A DNA stretch of 64,000 bases. Origin: DASQPR01 sp963724705. Its GTDB lineage: Bacteria > Actinomycetota > Actinomycetes > Mycobacteriales > Micromonosporaceae. Location of the stretch: positions 558,001-622,000 of the forward strand of contig CAVRVS010000006.1 of NCBI GenBank assembly GCA_963724705.1, written 5' to 3'. A model generated the notes under the pieces. The model had not been told where the DNA came from. It ran no database searches and saw only the letters and a list, made by a program, of their open reading frames with translations. Both the position numbers and the translations under genes were made by a program. Of the stretch, positions 1 through 9,098 are shown one piece after another (positions within the stretch are counted from its first letter, which is position 1; the number at the start of each line of letters is the position of its first letter).

Positions 1-191
1 CCGATCTGCGGACTCGCGAGAGCCTCGCTGCCCTTGTCCGGGAAGACGATCTGTTGCTGTGCCAGTTGGGTGTGGACGCTGGAATTTGCGAAGCTGTAGC
101 CCCACATCGCCAGGCCGCCCGCAACTACCAGCATGACGACGACGACCAGACCAGCGAGGCTGGCGAGTACGTCGAAAACCTTGCGGCGCAT
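1..191 (-). CDS. Small membrane protein of unknown function, 3' end outside window
   Basis: The reading frame starts at ATG 191-189 on the minus strand and is open to the window edge, so only the first 63 residues are visible. They begin MRRKVFDVLASLAGLVVVVM, with basic residues and then a single hydrophobic helix (about residues 8-30) followed by a short extracytoplasmic stretch. A purine-rich ribosome site (GGAGAAGGG) precedes the start. Similar short membrane proteins are common and uncharacterised in actinobacteria. A DosR-like box lies about 120 bases upstream and could serve this gene as well as the CBS gene on the other side. The function is unknown. Confidence 0.6.
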   Translation of the reverse strand, partial: MRRKVFDVLASLAGLVVVVMLVVAGGLAMWGYSFANSSVHTQLAQQQIVFPDKGSEALASPQI

Positions 192-309
192 GGGAATCAC
201 CCTTCTCCATTCGGTTGTGTTGCTCGAGTTGCTGTTGGGGTTTGTGTTCTGTCGTTACTGTCCGCCGCGGCCCGGGTCCGGCAGTAGGGTCCACCGTCAT
301 CTGTTGCGG

Positions 310-324
310 GGGACCTATGGCCCC
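310..324. promoter_or_regulatory. DosR/DevR-like box between a membrane protein gene and the CBS-BON gene
   Basis: The 15-mer GGGACCTATGGCCCC fits the GGGACnnnnGGCCC form of the dormancy regulator DosR of mycobacteria. It lies in the 425-base spacer between divergent genes, where nothing else was recognised. It is about 120 bases from the minus-strand start at 191 and about 290 bases from the plus-strand start at 617. That it binds a DosR homologue is inferred; no dosR gene was identified in this window. Confidence 0.55.
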
Positions 325-616
325 TGTCCCGCCGACGAATGGCACCCGACACCACGACGTCCCGGCCCGGCCACCGCGAAGGTCCCGATCGGCATCGCGA
401 AATCCCGGACCGACACCGCGTCCGTGATCGACGGGACGGCCGGTTGGCGGAGGTAACGGGTCGATGGACTCTGCCGGCGGCATTCGTCGCCGACGACAGT
501 GAACGCGACGGGACCGATCGTTCGATGCCGAGCTGGTATTCGACCGAATGGTGCGAGCGCGACCCTCGCACCGTCGAAGGTCCACATCCGATCGCGACGA
601 TTGTGGAGGGATCACC

Positions 617-1321
617 GTGCACCGTTTGACTGTCGGCGACGTGATGACCCGGGAGGTTGTCACCGTCACCGCCGACGCCGGTTTCCGGCAGATCGCCGAT
701 CTGCTGGTCAGTCGTCGACTCAGCGCCGTACCCGTCGTTGACGCCGAAGGCGTCGTTCTGGGTGTCGTGTCCGAGGCCGACCTGCTTCTCAAACTCGAAT
801 ACGCCGACCGGCTGCCGCATCACCCGCTCGCCACCCGGCGCACCCGCGTGAGCCGGCGCAAGGCCGGCAGCGAACGGGCCGTCGATCTGATGACCGCTCC
901 GGCGATCACGGTCGGCCCCGAAGTTTCCGTGTCGCGCGCCGCCCGCATGCTCGAGGCCGCCCGGGTCAAGCGGCTACCCGTCGTCGACGGGCAAAGCCGG
1001 CTCGTGGGCGTCGTGTCCCGCCGCGACCTTGTCCGCACATATGTGCGCACCGATGCCCAGCTTCAGACCAGCGTGCGGGACATGCTCAACGCGTTGTGGA
1101 TCGACCCGGCTACGGTCACGGCGGAATGTGTCGCCGGTGTCGTCCGGTTCACCGGGCACGTCGACCGGCGGTCAACCGCGGACATGATCGCCAACGTCAT
1201 CCGTTCCACCGCCGGTGTCGTCGACGTCGTCAATGACCTGAGCTTCGACTACGACGACACCGACCGTCGTCACCGCAGCCAGCAGATCGGGGTGTTCGAC
1301 GCGATCATGGGCCCGCGCTAA
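617..1321 (+). CDS. CBS-pair and BON domain protein
   Basis: This 234-residue soluble protein has two CBS motifs in the N-terminal two thirds (VGDVMTREVVTVTADAGF at the start, VDLMTAPAITVGPEVSVSRA in the middle) and a C-terminal BON-like segment (VAGVVRFTGHVDRRSTADMI, then VVDVVNDLSF). CBS pairs bind adenosyl ligands such as AMP, ATP or SAM; BON domains are thought to bind lipid or partner proteins. I chose GTG 617 because GGAGGG lies 8 bases upstream; in-frame codons further upstream lack a ribosome site. It sits beside universal stress protein genes and a DosR-like box, the usual setting of such proteins in hypoxia regulons. The ligand is unknown. Confidence 0.9.
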   Translation: MHRLTVGDVMTREVVTVTADAGFRQIADLLVSRRLSAVPVVDAEGVVLGVVSEADLLLKLEYADRLPHHPLATRRTRVSRRKAGSERAVDLMTAPAITVGPEVSVSRAARMLEAARVKRLPVVDGQSRLVGVVSRRDLVRTYVRTDAQLQTSVRDMLNALWIDPATVTAECVAGVVRFTGHVDRRSTADMIANVIRSTAGVVDVVNDLSFDYDDTDRRHRSQQIGVFDAIMGPR

Positions 1322-1386
1322 TGCCCTGTCCCCACTAGTGCGCTGTCGCCGACGGCAGCCGCCATGACCTCGGGCCCACCACGCCA

Positions 1387-1401
1387 GTGACCATTGGCCC
1401 T
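1387..1401. promoter_or_regulatory. DosR/DevR-like box upstream of the first universal stress protein gene
   Basis: GTGACCATTGGCCCT matches the GGGACnnTTGGCCCT form of the DosR box except at one position in the left half. It ends 51 bases before the ATG of the universal stress protein gene, a distance usual for an activator site overlapping the -35 region. Confidence 0.5.
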
Positions 1402-1452
1402 GGGCTCGCTCCCGGCACCGCGATGACACTGTGAGGTGACGAAGGAGGCGAC

Positions 1453-1911
1453 ATGACCAACACTCATCGGCCTTCCGGTAACTGCGTCGTTGTCGGCGTC
1501 GACGGCTCGGAACCCTCGCAGCAGGCGCTGCGTTGGGCGGCAATGATTGCCGACGCTCTCGGAGCGCACATCGACGCTGTCGCCGCGTGGCAGTACTCGA
1601 TCCCGTTGGGCTGGACGATGCCGAACTGGGATCCACGCGCTGATATGCAACAGGTCCTGAACAAGACCGTCGACGTTGCCTTCGACGGGCGACGCCCAGC
1701 CGACATGAACTCGGTGGTGTGCGAGGGCAACCCGGCCCACGTGTTGCTCGAGCACAGCGCCGGCGCGCGGATGCTCGTCGTCGGCAGCCGAGGTCACGGC
1801 GGTTTCGCCGGGCTGTTACTTGGTTCGGTCAGCGCCGTCGTCGCCGAGCACGCCACCTGCCCGGTCCTGGTGATCCACGGACACGAGTCGCTGCCGACGG
1901 CGAAAACGTGA
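1453..1911 (+). CDS. Universal stress protein, single domain
   Basis: This 152-residue protein is one UspA domain. It begins with the beta strand and loop VVVGVDGSEPSQQALRWA and carries the nucleotide-binding signature GSRGHGGFAGLLLGSVS near residues 110-128, which marks the ATP-binding subclass. An AAGGAGG site lies 6 bases before the ATG. Proteins of this class in mycobacteria accumulate under hypoxia and stationary phase and bind ATP. The neighbouring CBS-BON and tandem Usp genes and the DosR-like box just upstream support the same role here. Confidence 0.93.
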   Translation: MTNTHRPSGNCVVVGVDGSEPSQQALRWAAMIADALGAHIDAVAAWQYSIPLGWTMPNWDPRADMQQVLNKTVDVAFDGRRPADMNSVVCEGNPAHVLLEHSAGARMLVVGSRGHGGFAGLLLGSVSAVVAEHATCPVLVIHGHESLPTAKT

Positions 1912-2192
1912 GTAGCGCAGATCTCGGGCCTGGTCACCTCGACGGAGCACGGCCCGGCAGCTGTGCTTGCCGCCCAAGCGTCGACGGCTGGGCGCGGCGC
2001 CACGCTGGCCCGTAGACACGCCCGTCCGCATGGCGCCAACTCGCTCTGCCAGGTCGCCGGCGCTCGGGCGCCACGGCCGTTTCCTGATACCCGCCAGGTC
2101 ATCCGAGAGGGCGGTTCCCGGCCAAACCCACGCCGACCGGCCCGATGAACCGCTCGATCGGTGGATCGTTCCGAACACAACCAGGGGGCGTC

Positions 2193-3104
2193 ATGAACGA
2201 GCGACCATCCGGACCAGTCATCGTCGCCTACGACGGCAGCCAGGCCTCACGCGCGGCCGCGTCCTACGCGGCTCGGGAGGCGTGCCGACGCCGCGTCAAG
2301 CTGACCATGATCTACGCACATCAGCCCACACCAATGTGGGGCCCGGCGATGCCGATCCTCGACGACTACAGCTGGGAGCAAGACTGGATCCATCGGATCC
2401 TTACGTATGGACGTGGCGAGGTGACATCGGCGTTCCCGGAACTCAAGATCGACACGAAGGTCATGTCGGGTAGCGCCGCCAGCGCGCTCATCGACGCGTC
2501 CGCGACCGCCAGCCTCGTCGTCACCGGCACACAGTCCACGGCCGGCGTCATCGGCCACCTGGCCGGCTCCGTCGCCGCTCAAATCGCGGCGCACGCTCAT
2601 GCACCGGTCATCGTCGTGCGGGACACCGACGGCTCCCGTCCCGACCCGGCGGCGCCGCCACGACGCATCGTGGTGGGTCTGGATGGCTCCGACGAGTCCC
2701 AGCGGGCGCTTGCCTTCGCCGTTGACGAGGCGGTCGATGGTGGCGCGTCGATCGAGGCGGTCTACGGATGGTGTGTCCCGGATGTCCACGACATCCAGCC
2801 GTTCATCAACCGGACCTACGTTCTCGAGGAGGAGAAGGCAAAGGCAGACCGGCTCGTGGCCGAGGCCGTGTCCGGCTGGTCGGACCGCTACCCGGATCTG
2901 ACGCTCACCCACCGGATCGTCTACACCTTCGACGCGGTCGATGCGCTGCTGCAGGCCGCGGCGGACGCTGACTTGATCGTGGTGGGATCGCGAGGCCACG
3001 GCGGTTTCCTCGGTCTTCGGCTCGGGTCGACTGTGGACGCGTTGATCCGCGTCGCGTCGGTGCCGGTCGCTGTTGTACGCGGTGAGTACGCCGGCCGCCG
3101 GTAG
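2193..3104 (+). CDS. Tandem universal stress protein
   Basis: The 303-residue product carries two UspA domains: residues 1-145 (VIVAYDGSQASRAAASYAA ... VVTGTQSTAGVIGHLAGSVA) and 150-300 (IVVGLDGSDESQRALAFAV ... VVGSRGHGGFLGLRLGSTV). Only the second keeps the full G-2x-G-9x-G(S/T) ATP-binding motif; in the first, the corresponding loop reads GTQSTAGVIGHLAGS and is degenerate. The start is ATG 2193, after a purine-rich GGGGGCG; a longer in-frame form would begin 16 codons upstream without a better site. The layout matches the tandem Usp proteins of actinobacterial dormancy regulons. The 281 bases before it contain nothing I could identify. Confidence 0.92.
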   Translation: MNERPSGPVIVAYDGSQASRAAASYAAREACRRRVKLTMIYAHQPTPMWGPAMPILDDYSWEQDWIHRILTYGRGEVTSAFPELKIDTKVMSGSAASALIDASATASLVVTGTQSTAGVIGHLAGSVAAQIAAHAHAPVIVVRDTDGSRPDPAAPPRRIVVGLDGSDESQRALAFAVDEAVDGGASIEAVYGWCVPDVHDIQPFINRTYVLEEEKAKADRLVAEAVSGWSDRYPDLTLTHRIVYTFDAVDALLQAAADADLIVVGSRGHGGFLGLRLGSTVDALIRVASVPVAVVRGEYAGRR

Positions 3105-3262
3105 CCGCACCGGCGCCGTGCCCGGATGCGACCCGCCTGGACGGGCGTGTCGTCGACCTGACGATCGCGACCACGTCGACCGCCGCCTCGTTGCGCCTAG
3201 TCGAGCCGGGCCAGGCGCGACACTGTAAGGGGCCAGATTCGCTATGCGAGCGGAGGCTTGCG

Positions 3263-4247
3263 ATGGAACTCGAGCAGACGATCATCGAACGGGCTCTGGT
3301 CGATGCAGCAACTATCGCTGGGCTAGCGCCGTCGATCCATAACACCCAGCCGTGGCGGTGGCGCATCCACGGCACGGTAGGCAGCCTGTTCGCGGAGCCC
3401 GCAAGGCAGCTGCGCATCAGCGATTTCGACCGCCGACTCCTGGTCACCAGTTGCGGTGCCGCACTTCACCACGCCGGCATCGCCCTCGCGGCCCGCGGCT
3501 ACGCAGCCCAGGTCGATCGAATGCCGGATCCAGCCAACGAGGAGCATCTCGCCCGCATCACGGTCACCGGGAACGTCGCGGTAACCACGGCGGCGATGCG
3601 GCTACTCGAAACCGTGAAGGTTCGCCGGACCGATCGGCGGCCGCTGCTGGACGTGCCGCTGCCCGCCGGTGTCATCGACGCGCTTCGCGAGGCCGCCGCG
3701 TCGTTCCAGATCGGGCTCGTCTACGCTCGACCGCGGTCAAACCATCGAGTTGGCCGCTGCGACGGCACGGGCGCAACGAGACGAGACCGAAGACGTCAGT
3801 GCGTTCGTGGAACTATCTGCGTGGTCGGGCGTGCACCGGCCCGGCGGCGCCGGTATACCCGACGAGAACATTCCAGATCGGCCTACGCAGACGACAGTGC
3901 CGACCCGCGACTTCGGTCACGTCGGAACGTTGCCCGTGTCCGCGGCGGACGACAACGCAGCCACCTATGCCATCCTGTACGGCCTCGAAGATGTGCCGGC
4001 CGCCTGGATCCGCGCAGGTGAGGCCCTGTCCGCAGTGTGGCTCGCAGCGATCGAACGCGACATAGCGTTGCTACCGCTGTCGGCGGCCGTAGAGTCACCG
4101 TCTACCCGGCTGGAACTGCGCCGGATCTTGTCTGGCATTGGCTACCCTTACCTCGCACTGCGTCTCGGCGTGGCCGATACCGAAGTGCCACCACCACCGC
4201 GAACGCCGCGCCTGCCCGCGGCGTCGACGATAGAAGTCTTGGACTGA
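3263..4247 (+). pseudogene. Acg-family nitroreductase-like protein, broken by a +1 frameshift
   Basis: The N-terminal half (3263 to about 3725) begins MELEQTIIERALVDAATIAG and carries the signature APSIHNTQPWRWRI. The C-terminal half continues one frame later with TVPTRDFGHVGTL and EALSAVWLAAIERDIALLPL. Skipping one base near 3725 restores a protein of about 327 residues that aligns throughout with the intact paralogue at 5996-6991. CGGAGG lies 7 bases before the ATG. Acg proteins are FMN-binding nitroreductase-fold proteins of the DosR regulon, thought to sequester flavin rather than reduce nitro compounds. Both halves remain well conserved, so this is either a very recent lesion or a sequence error. 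Confidence 0.85.
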
Positions 4248-5033
4248 TCCGCCTGCCGGTCTTCACGCCGACACCCACGGATTCAATCGCGATGTTCACC
4301 CCGCGGATCAAGGCGGCAATATGGTCACTGCTTTCGCCAACCCATCGGCGCAATTCTCATATCGATCACCTCGATCCGACAGTGAGTTCGGTCTACTGAC
4401 GGGACATTCGTCGCAGACACGCCACCTCACCCGACGCCACACCTACGCGTCGCGTCTTCACCACGGATGCCGCCAGGGTCCGGTCGCGCCGGCGACACTC
4501 GATGCCCACGTACCCGCGCGCAGACGGCAATGCGGTTCTCCCACATTTGGGGACACGGTGCAGCAGCCAATAGCGATCCGACCACAACTAGACGACGATC
4601 GTGGCGCATCGAAGCGTTGCCTCGGACCGCCGCGCGAACACTGACTTCGAAGCTGTCGAGGCTCGAACCGCACCGATACGATGCCGCAACGGACAGCGAA
4701 GGACGACGGCGGACCGGCTCACGAGCGAGTGCAGAGCACAGCGTCGGACCAGCAATCACCGAATCGCCAGGCATACGAGCTACCTGCTCCGCCGCCGTCG
4801 CACCCCTGGTCAGATGCGAACGGTGCGTAGTTCAGCCCGCGAGGGCGCCGATGACCACCGCTGGTTTCAGCGCGTCCCACCCACGCGGGTCGCCGCGCGG
4901 GCCGCGTGACCGTCCGGCCGCCGTGAGGCCGACACCGGGGCTGCCGCGGGCCCGTCACGCAGCGGACAGGCGTGTCCGCGGGCGGTGGTCCGCCCGCGGA
5001 CATGTGATGCGTCGGTCGAGCGCCGACGACGGG
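4248..5033. other. 786-base stretch without a supported gene
   Basis: Open frames exist on both strands, including a long one antisense to the DoxX gene, but none shows a family signature, ribosome site or credible composition. I see no RNA gene or clear hairpin. It may be decayed coding DNA or spacer between convergent transcription units. Confidence 0.4.
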
Positions 5034-5618
5034 TCAGATCAGCCAGCGGTGCTTCTGCACGAACGGCTGACGCGCCCACCACCGACCCAGGCCCCACGTG
5101 TAGCCGGCGTAGGTGGCGGCGACCACCAGCAACACTGCGGCGTAGATGAAGTGGTAGTCGGTGATCGGGTTGGTCGAGCCGCTGGCCGCACCGGCGGCGG
5201 TGTGCTGCGCGAATGGGAACTCCGCGAACCACATCATCGCCATGATCAGCGCGCCGGCGCCGGCGGCGATCCGCAGGCCAACACCAGCGATCAAGGCGAC
5301 ACCGACGCCGAGCATGCCGAGCATGAACAGCCAGTTCGCCCAGCCGGTGCCAGCGATCGCGTGGTACGTGGACTGGAACGGTCCAACATCGACCGACTTG
5401 AGGAACCCCTTGGTGGGGGAACCACCGTGAATCCACGCCTTCGCCGATGGCGTCGAGTAGCCGAGGCCGAACGTCTTGTCCAGGAACGCCCACAGAAAGA
5501 CGAACCCGGTAGAGATCCGCAGCACGGCAAGGGCCTTCGCCGCGGTGGTGGTCAACATAGAGCCGGGCGCTTCGACGTGTTCGAGTGTGCCGGCGTGGCG
5601 GATCGGAGCGGTACTCAT
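5034..5618 (-). CDS. DoxX-family integral membrane protein
   Basis: The 194-residue product has four hydrophobic segments: LAVLRISTGFVFLWAFLDK (about 30-50), then WLFMLGMLGVGVALIAGVGL, IAAGAGALIMAMMWFAEFPF and FIYAAVLLVVAATYAGYTWG. The first contains the family's typical RISTGFVFLWAFLDKTFGLG. DoxX relatives act in quinone-linked thiosulfate oxidation or, in mycobacteria, in a membrane oxidoreductase complex; the substrate here is unknown. I chose ATG 5618 because GGGGAG precedes it; an upstream in-frame start at 5654 has no site. A DosR-like box lies about 95 bases upstream. Confidence 0.87.
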   Translation of the reverse strand: MSTAPIRHAGTLEHVEAPGSMLTTTAAKALAVLRISTGFVFLWAFLDKTFGLGYSTPSAKAWIHGGSPTKGFLKSVDVGPFQSTYHAIAGTGWANWLFMLGMLGVGVALIAGVGLRIAAGAGALIMAMMWFAEFPFAQHTAAGAASGSTNPITDYHFIYAAVLLVVAATYAGYTWGLGRWWARQPFVQKHRWLI

Positions 5619-5711
5619 GGCGGTCTCCCCTGCCAAAGGTGATGTGTGGGTCACTACCTACGTTCGTCGTCGCTACGCGTTACCGCCGCCGCCCAAAGAC
5701 CTGACCATGAC

Positions 5712-5728
5712 AGGACCAACGTCCCGAA
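5712..5728. promoter_or_regulatory. DosR/DevR-like box between doxX-like and nitroreductase genes
   Basis: AGGACCAACGTCCCGAA has near dyad symmetry (GGAC/GTCC) and the GTCCCGAA right arm of the DosR consensus. It lies in the spacer between the divergent doxX-like gene (start 5618) and the nitroreductase gene (start 5996). A second, weaker half-matching element, GGGACCAACGCCTCT, lies at 5927-5941, 55 bases before the nitroreductase start. Regulation of both genes from here is inferred. Confidence 0.5.
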
Positions 5729-5995
5729 TCCAGCCGGGCCGAGCGGTCTTTCATGCCCGGGCGAACACAAACCCGTCCCCGCCGCAGCATCCGCAACTGA
5801 CCACAAGCGACCCGCACGCAGTCCGTTCGGCACAGCCTCCGTGACGGCGTCTCAGAGCGCCGCAACGTCGGTGTGCCGACCGATCGGAGGCAGGAAGGCC
5901 GCATCGCTTCGTCATCAACGAAAGACGGGACCAACGCCTCTGTGCATCTGACCTCGACACCAACAGACTTGGGACTGCTGCGGAGGGAGACCGAG

Positions 5996-6991
5996 ATGCA
6001 CACGACATCCGACACCGCTGCTGCCGCGCCGATGGATGCACTCATCCACGCCGCCACCGTCGCGGCGCAAGCACCGTCGATCCACAACACCCAACCCTGG
6101 CAGTGGCGCGTCCGCAACAACGCAGCCGATCTCTACGCCGACACGAGCCGGCAACTACACGTCAGCGACCCCGATCGGCGGATGCTCACAGTCAGTTGCG
6201 GTGTCGCACTCCACCACGGCCGTGTCGCAATCGCCGCCGCAGGCGTCATCGTCGACGTCGATCTCCTACCGACGGCAGGCGATCCGGACCACTTGGCCCA
6301 CATCACCGTGACCGGAGCCACCGCTATCGACCCGGCGACGGAAGCCCTCTACGACGCGATCGCAGCGCGGCATACCGATCGCCGGCCGCTGCTCGACGAA
6401 GCCCTTCCCCCCGACACGCTGCGCCAGCTGCGGTCATCCGCGCGTCCGTTCGGCATCGGCATCCATCCACTGCGCGGCCGTGAAGTGGCCGCCCTGGCGC
6501 GCGCCACGGAAACGGCACAACGTGGCTCCCGCCTCGACGCCGCAGCTCGCACCGAACTCGACGCATGGGCAAGCGACGCTCAGCGTCCGCCCTACGCCGG
6601 CATTCCGATCGCGAACGTTCCCAATCGCAGAGCACCGACGGTTGTGCCCGTTCGCGACTTCGGCCACATCGGCACGCTCGCCACAACCGGAGGACACGAC
6701 ACCGCGGCCACCTACGCCATCCTGTACGGACCCGACGACACGGTCGAATGCTGGCTGCGCGCCGGCGAGGCCCTCTCGGCGGTATGGCTCGCCGCCACCG
6801 AACGGGGAATCGCCTTACTGCCGCTGTCCGATGCCGTCGAACATCCGAGTACCAGAGGCGAGCTCAGACGTATCCTCGGCGGCCACGGTTACCCTGCCAT
6901 CGCGATCCGGCTCGGCCGGCCCAACCTGAACCAACCCGCACCGCCCACGACGCCTCGGCTGCCCGCGGCTGCCACCGTCGACGTCGCGTAG
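5996..6991 (+). CDS. Acg-family nitroreductase-like flavoprotein
   Basis: The 331-residue product matches the Acg (Rv2032-type) family along its length. It has APSIHNTQPWQWRV near residue 25, VSCGVALHHGRVAIAAAG near 65, ARHTDRRPLL near 125, VPVRDFGHIGTLATTG near 220, and EALSAVWLAATERGIALLPL near 260. These form two degenerate nitroreductase halves that bind FMN behind a lid. Family members are hypoxia-induced and proposed to store or hide flavin. CGGAGGGAG lies just before ATG 5996. It is a close paralogue of the frameshifted gene at 3263-4247, so duplication followed by loss of one copy is likely. Confidence 0.9.
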   Translation: MHTTSDTAAAAPMDALIHAATVAAQAPSIHNTQPWQWRVRNNAADLYADTSRQLHVSDPDRRMLTVSCGVALHHGRVAIAAAGVIVDVDLLPTAGDPDHLAHITVTGATAIDPATEALYDAIAARHTDRRPLLDEALPPDTLRQLRSSARPFGIGIHPLRGREVAALARATETAQRGSRLDAAARTELDAWASDAQRPPYAGIPIANVPNRRAPTVVPVRDFGHIGTLATTGGHDTAATYAILYGPDDTVECWLRAGEALSAVWLAATERGIALLPLSDAVEHPSTRGELRRILGGHGYPAIAIRLGRPNLNQPAPPTTPRLPAAATVDVA

Positions 6992-7069
6992 CGGCACGTC
7001 GTGAACACCTCAGCGTCGCTGCTGAACGTGGCCTCAACCGGCCCTCCGGGTCGCGCTCGGTTGCCACGG

Positions 7070-7902
7070 TCAGTCGCGGACAGCCGGGGGCGGTTCGCGG
7101 CGGTGCCGGCGGTACCCGACCCAGAAGCAGACGAGCGCGGCAACCCCGGCTGCGGCAACGATGAGCGTGGTTGGGAGTTCGCCGTGCGGTAACTGCAGCG
7201 CGTAGAAGCGGCGTACCACGGGTACCGGGAACAACAGCGCGAAACCGGCCAGCACGGTGCCGACCAGCACGATCCTGCGCCAGGTCAGCGGAGTCGCGAG
7301 CAGGACCAGCACGCACAGGCTGAGGGTGAGGGTGACCAGGGTCGCGGCCGTGCGTTGCTGCACCAGCGGGAGACTGCTCGCGCGGGTCAGGGCGTATGCG
7401 GCGTATGTCGCCGCGGCGACGATGCCGCCGGCCGGGATGGCGAAGCGCAGCACCCGGCCAACGAATCCAGGCCGGTAGCGGCGCGAGTTCGGTAGCCAGC
7501 GCCAGGAAGAACGACGGAATGCCGATGGCGAGGGTGTCGATGATCGGTGAGGTGGCGCGGCAGGAACGGGTACGGCAGCAGCGTGACGCCGACAGCGACC
7601 GCGAGGAGCGTCGCCCACACCGGCTTCGGCGGGTCGCCGATTGGACCACTGGAGAACAGCCACACCGGATGGTCGCGCCAGCCCTCGCACCGTTGCACCA
7701 AATCCCGCGCTGCTTGCAGCCAATGGCCCATATAGATCGCGCTACCGAGCACGTACGCGTCGTAGCCCGCGATGTCCTCGACATCTTGTGGGGCACGGAC
7801 GAGCACATCGAGGCCGGTATGGGTCCCAAGCGCGTCGCCGATGCGGGTGGCGATCTCGGCGGTCGACCCGTGCCGGGACGCGGCGGTAACCAAGATTCTC
7901 AT
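7070..7902 (-). pseudogene. Flavodoxin N-terminus joined to a broken P-type cation ATPase C-terminus
   Basis: From ATG 7902 (GGAGGG upstream) the frame encodes a flavodoxin start: MRILVTAASRHGSTAEIATR, then YDAYVLGSAIYMGHWLQAAR and VWLFSSGPIGDPP. Directly after this it reads WATLLAVAVGVTLLPYPFLP, which belongs to the membrane end of a HAD-type cation P-type ATPase. The ATPase part continues in two other frames: IDTLAIGIPSFFLALA near 7540, and RYRPGFVGRVLRFAIPAGGI to the stop at 7070, with four more membrane helices. A deletion apparently fused the two genes in frame, and at least two frameshifts followed. CtpF-type ATPases and flavodoxin-like proteins are both usual companions of DosR-regulated genes. 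Confidence 0.8.
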
Positions 7903-7928
7903 CGCTACCCTCCGGTGACGATCGTTGA

Positions 7929-8891
7929 CTAGTTCGACGGTCGCTCCGCGCGGGCCCTGATGCCCAGCAGGCATCGACGCATCATCGGAAAGTCACCGAT
8001 CTCCATGAGCGGAACCGCAACGAAAGCGGCGGCGCCGCTGTAGCGGGCCCGGATACGAGTGACCAGGCGTGTGGTGCCAGTTGCGGTCTCCTGGAGCTGC
8101 CAGCTCCACGTCGCGTCGGGCTTGGCCCACACCATGACGCGGTACGGGATAAGCGCGAGCACACGAAACGTTGTGTCGTCATCGATCCGAGCGCTCATCG
8201 GCACCGGATCACCGACGCGAAGCTGTTGCCATCGTGGCTCGATGCGCTCGGCGCTGTGCCGGCCACGGTTGTCCAACAGGTCGTAGCTGTACCAGCCGGC
8301 CCGGCCATATCCGATCTGCACGATCCATGGCCACACCGCTTGCGGCGGCGCGTCGATGGCGATGGCACGGGTCGCCACAAAGTGTGGCCTGATCATCAGT
8401 TCGTCGCCGGCCAGCTCCGCGGACCGCTCGGCGGCAGTCGCGCCCCATCCGGTGTGCCAGCGGCGATAGTTCGCCGCACCGAGCAGCAGGATCACCAAAC
8501 CCCAGGCGAACATCGCCGGCTGCAGCAGTGACACCGGGCCGAGCACGACCAACTGCACGACGATCCAGCCCATCAGCGTCAGACCGAGCAAGGGGTGCCC
8601 GGTGTGCGCGTATGTGCGCCGCGTCGTGGTGCCGAACGCCACCGCCCCAGCGGGCAGAGCAACACACAACGCCAGCAGCACGCCGGGAACGATCCAGGAC
8701 GAGAACGGCGTGCGCGCCAGGTAATCGGCTGGCATCGCGGTCTGCGGTTCGGCGATCAGGTACCAGGCGCCGCCGGCCGCGCCAACGCACAGCCCCACTT
8801 CCAGACCGAGTAGGCAGCGCGCAAAACGTCCACGGTCGCCGCGCGGCGACGCGATATCCAAGCCTGCAGCGGGTAGCACAGATGTCTCCAT
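7929..8891 (-). CDS. Membrane-anchored SRPBCC-domain protein
   Basis: The 320-residue protein has an N-terminal membrane part of about four helices (LLGLEVGLCVGAAGGAWYLI, WIVPGVLLALCVALPAGAVA, LTLMGWIVVQLVVLGPVSLL, FAWGLVILLLGAANY). A soluble START/SRPBCC-like domain follows from about residue 165 (TRAIAIDAPPQAVWPWIVQI, GRAGWYSYDLLDNRGRHSAE, ending FPMMRRCLLGIRARAE). SRPBCC folds bind hydrophobic ligands; none is known here. The flavodoxin/ATPase gene begins 27 bases downstream, so the two were probably one operon. A DosR-like box is centred about 40 bases upstream of the ATG, where an activator would be expected. Confidence 0.85.
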   Translation of the reverse strand: METSVLPAAGLDIASPRGDRGRFARCLLGLEVGLCVGAAGGAWYLIAEPQTAMPADYLARTPFSSWIVPGVLLALCVALPAGAVAFGTTTRRTYAHTGHPLLGLTLMGWIVVQLVVLGPVSLLQPAMFAWGLVILLLGAANYRRWHTGWGATAAERSAELAGDELMIRPHFVATRAIAIDAPPQAVWPWIVQIGYGRAGWYSYDLLDNRGRHSAERIEPRWQQLRVGDPVPMSARIDDDTTFRVLALIPYRVMVWAKPDATWSWQLQETATGTTRLVTRIRARYSGAAAFVAVPLMEIGDFPMMRRCLLGIRARAERPSN

Positions 8892-8925
8892 AACCCCACG
8901 CTCGCCCGCGCCCGCGCGGCGAGGC

Positions 8926-8940
8926 AGGGCCGAACGACCC
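8926..8940 (-). promoter_or_regulatory. DosR/DevR-like box for the SRPBCC/flavodoxin unit
   Basis: Read on the minus strand, GGGTCGTTCGGCCCT differs from GGGACTTTnGGCCCT at two positions. It ends 35 bases before the ATG of the SRPBCC gene. Its placement between divergent units, together with the box at 9031, resembles the paired boxes of DosR promoters. Confidence 0.4.
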
Positions 8941-9030
8941 GTCGACCCGGGCCAGCCGCTACCGAGAGCACCTCGTCGTGCAGCGCGACACGAACCTGAG
9001 AGCGTCCTGTGATCGGGGCTAGGTGATCGG

Positions 9031-9044
9031 GACTTTCGCCCCTG
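9031..9044 (+). promoter_or_regulatory. DosR/DevR-like box for the cytochrome b operon
   Basis: GGGACTTTCGCCCC is close to the GGGACTTTnGnCCC core of the DosR box and is preceded by ATC. It lies 55 bases upstream of the first small gene of the cytochrome operon. In known systems such sites mediate induction by low oxygen, nitric oxide or carbon monoxide; that role here is inferred. Confidence 0.55.
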
Positions 9045-9098
9045 CCCTCCGACGCGAAGCGCCCTACACCATGTAGGGAATCAGAATGGAGGGATGTC

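Noticed and set aside
507..525. GGGACCGATCGTTC as a further DosR-like box before the CBS gene
   Set aside because: Only the left half fits; the right half lacks the GNCCC core.
4467..5642. Long plus-strand open frame over 390 codons
   Set aside because: It is antisense to the DoxX gene for half its length, Arg/Gly/Pro-rich and without motif or ribosome site; a shadow of GC-rich DNA.
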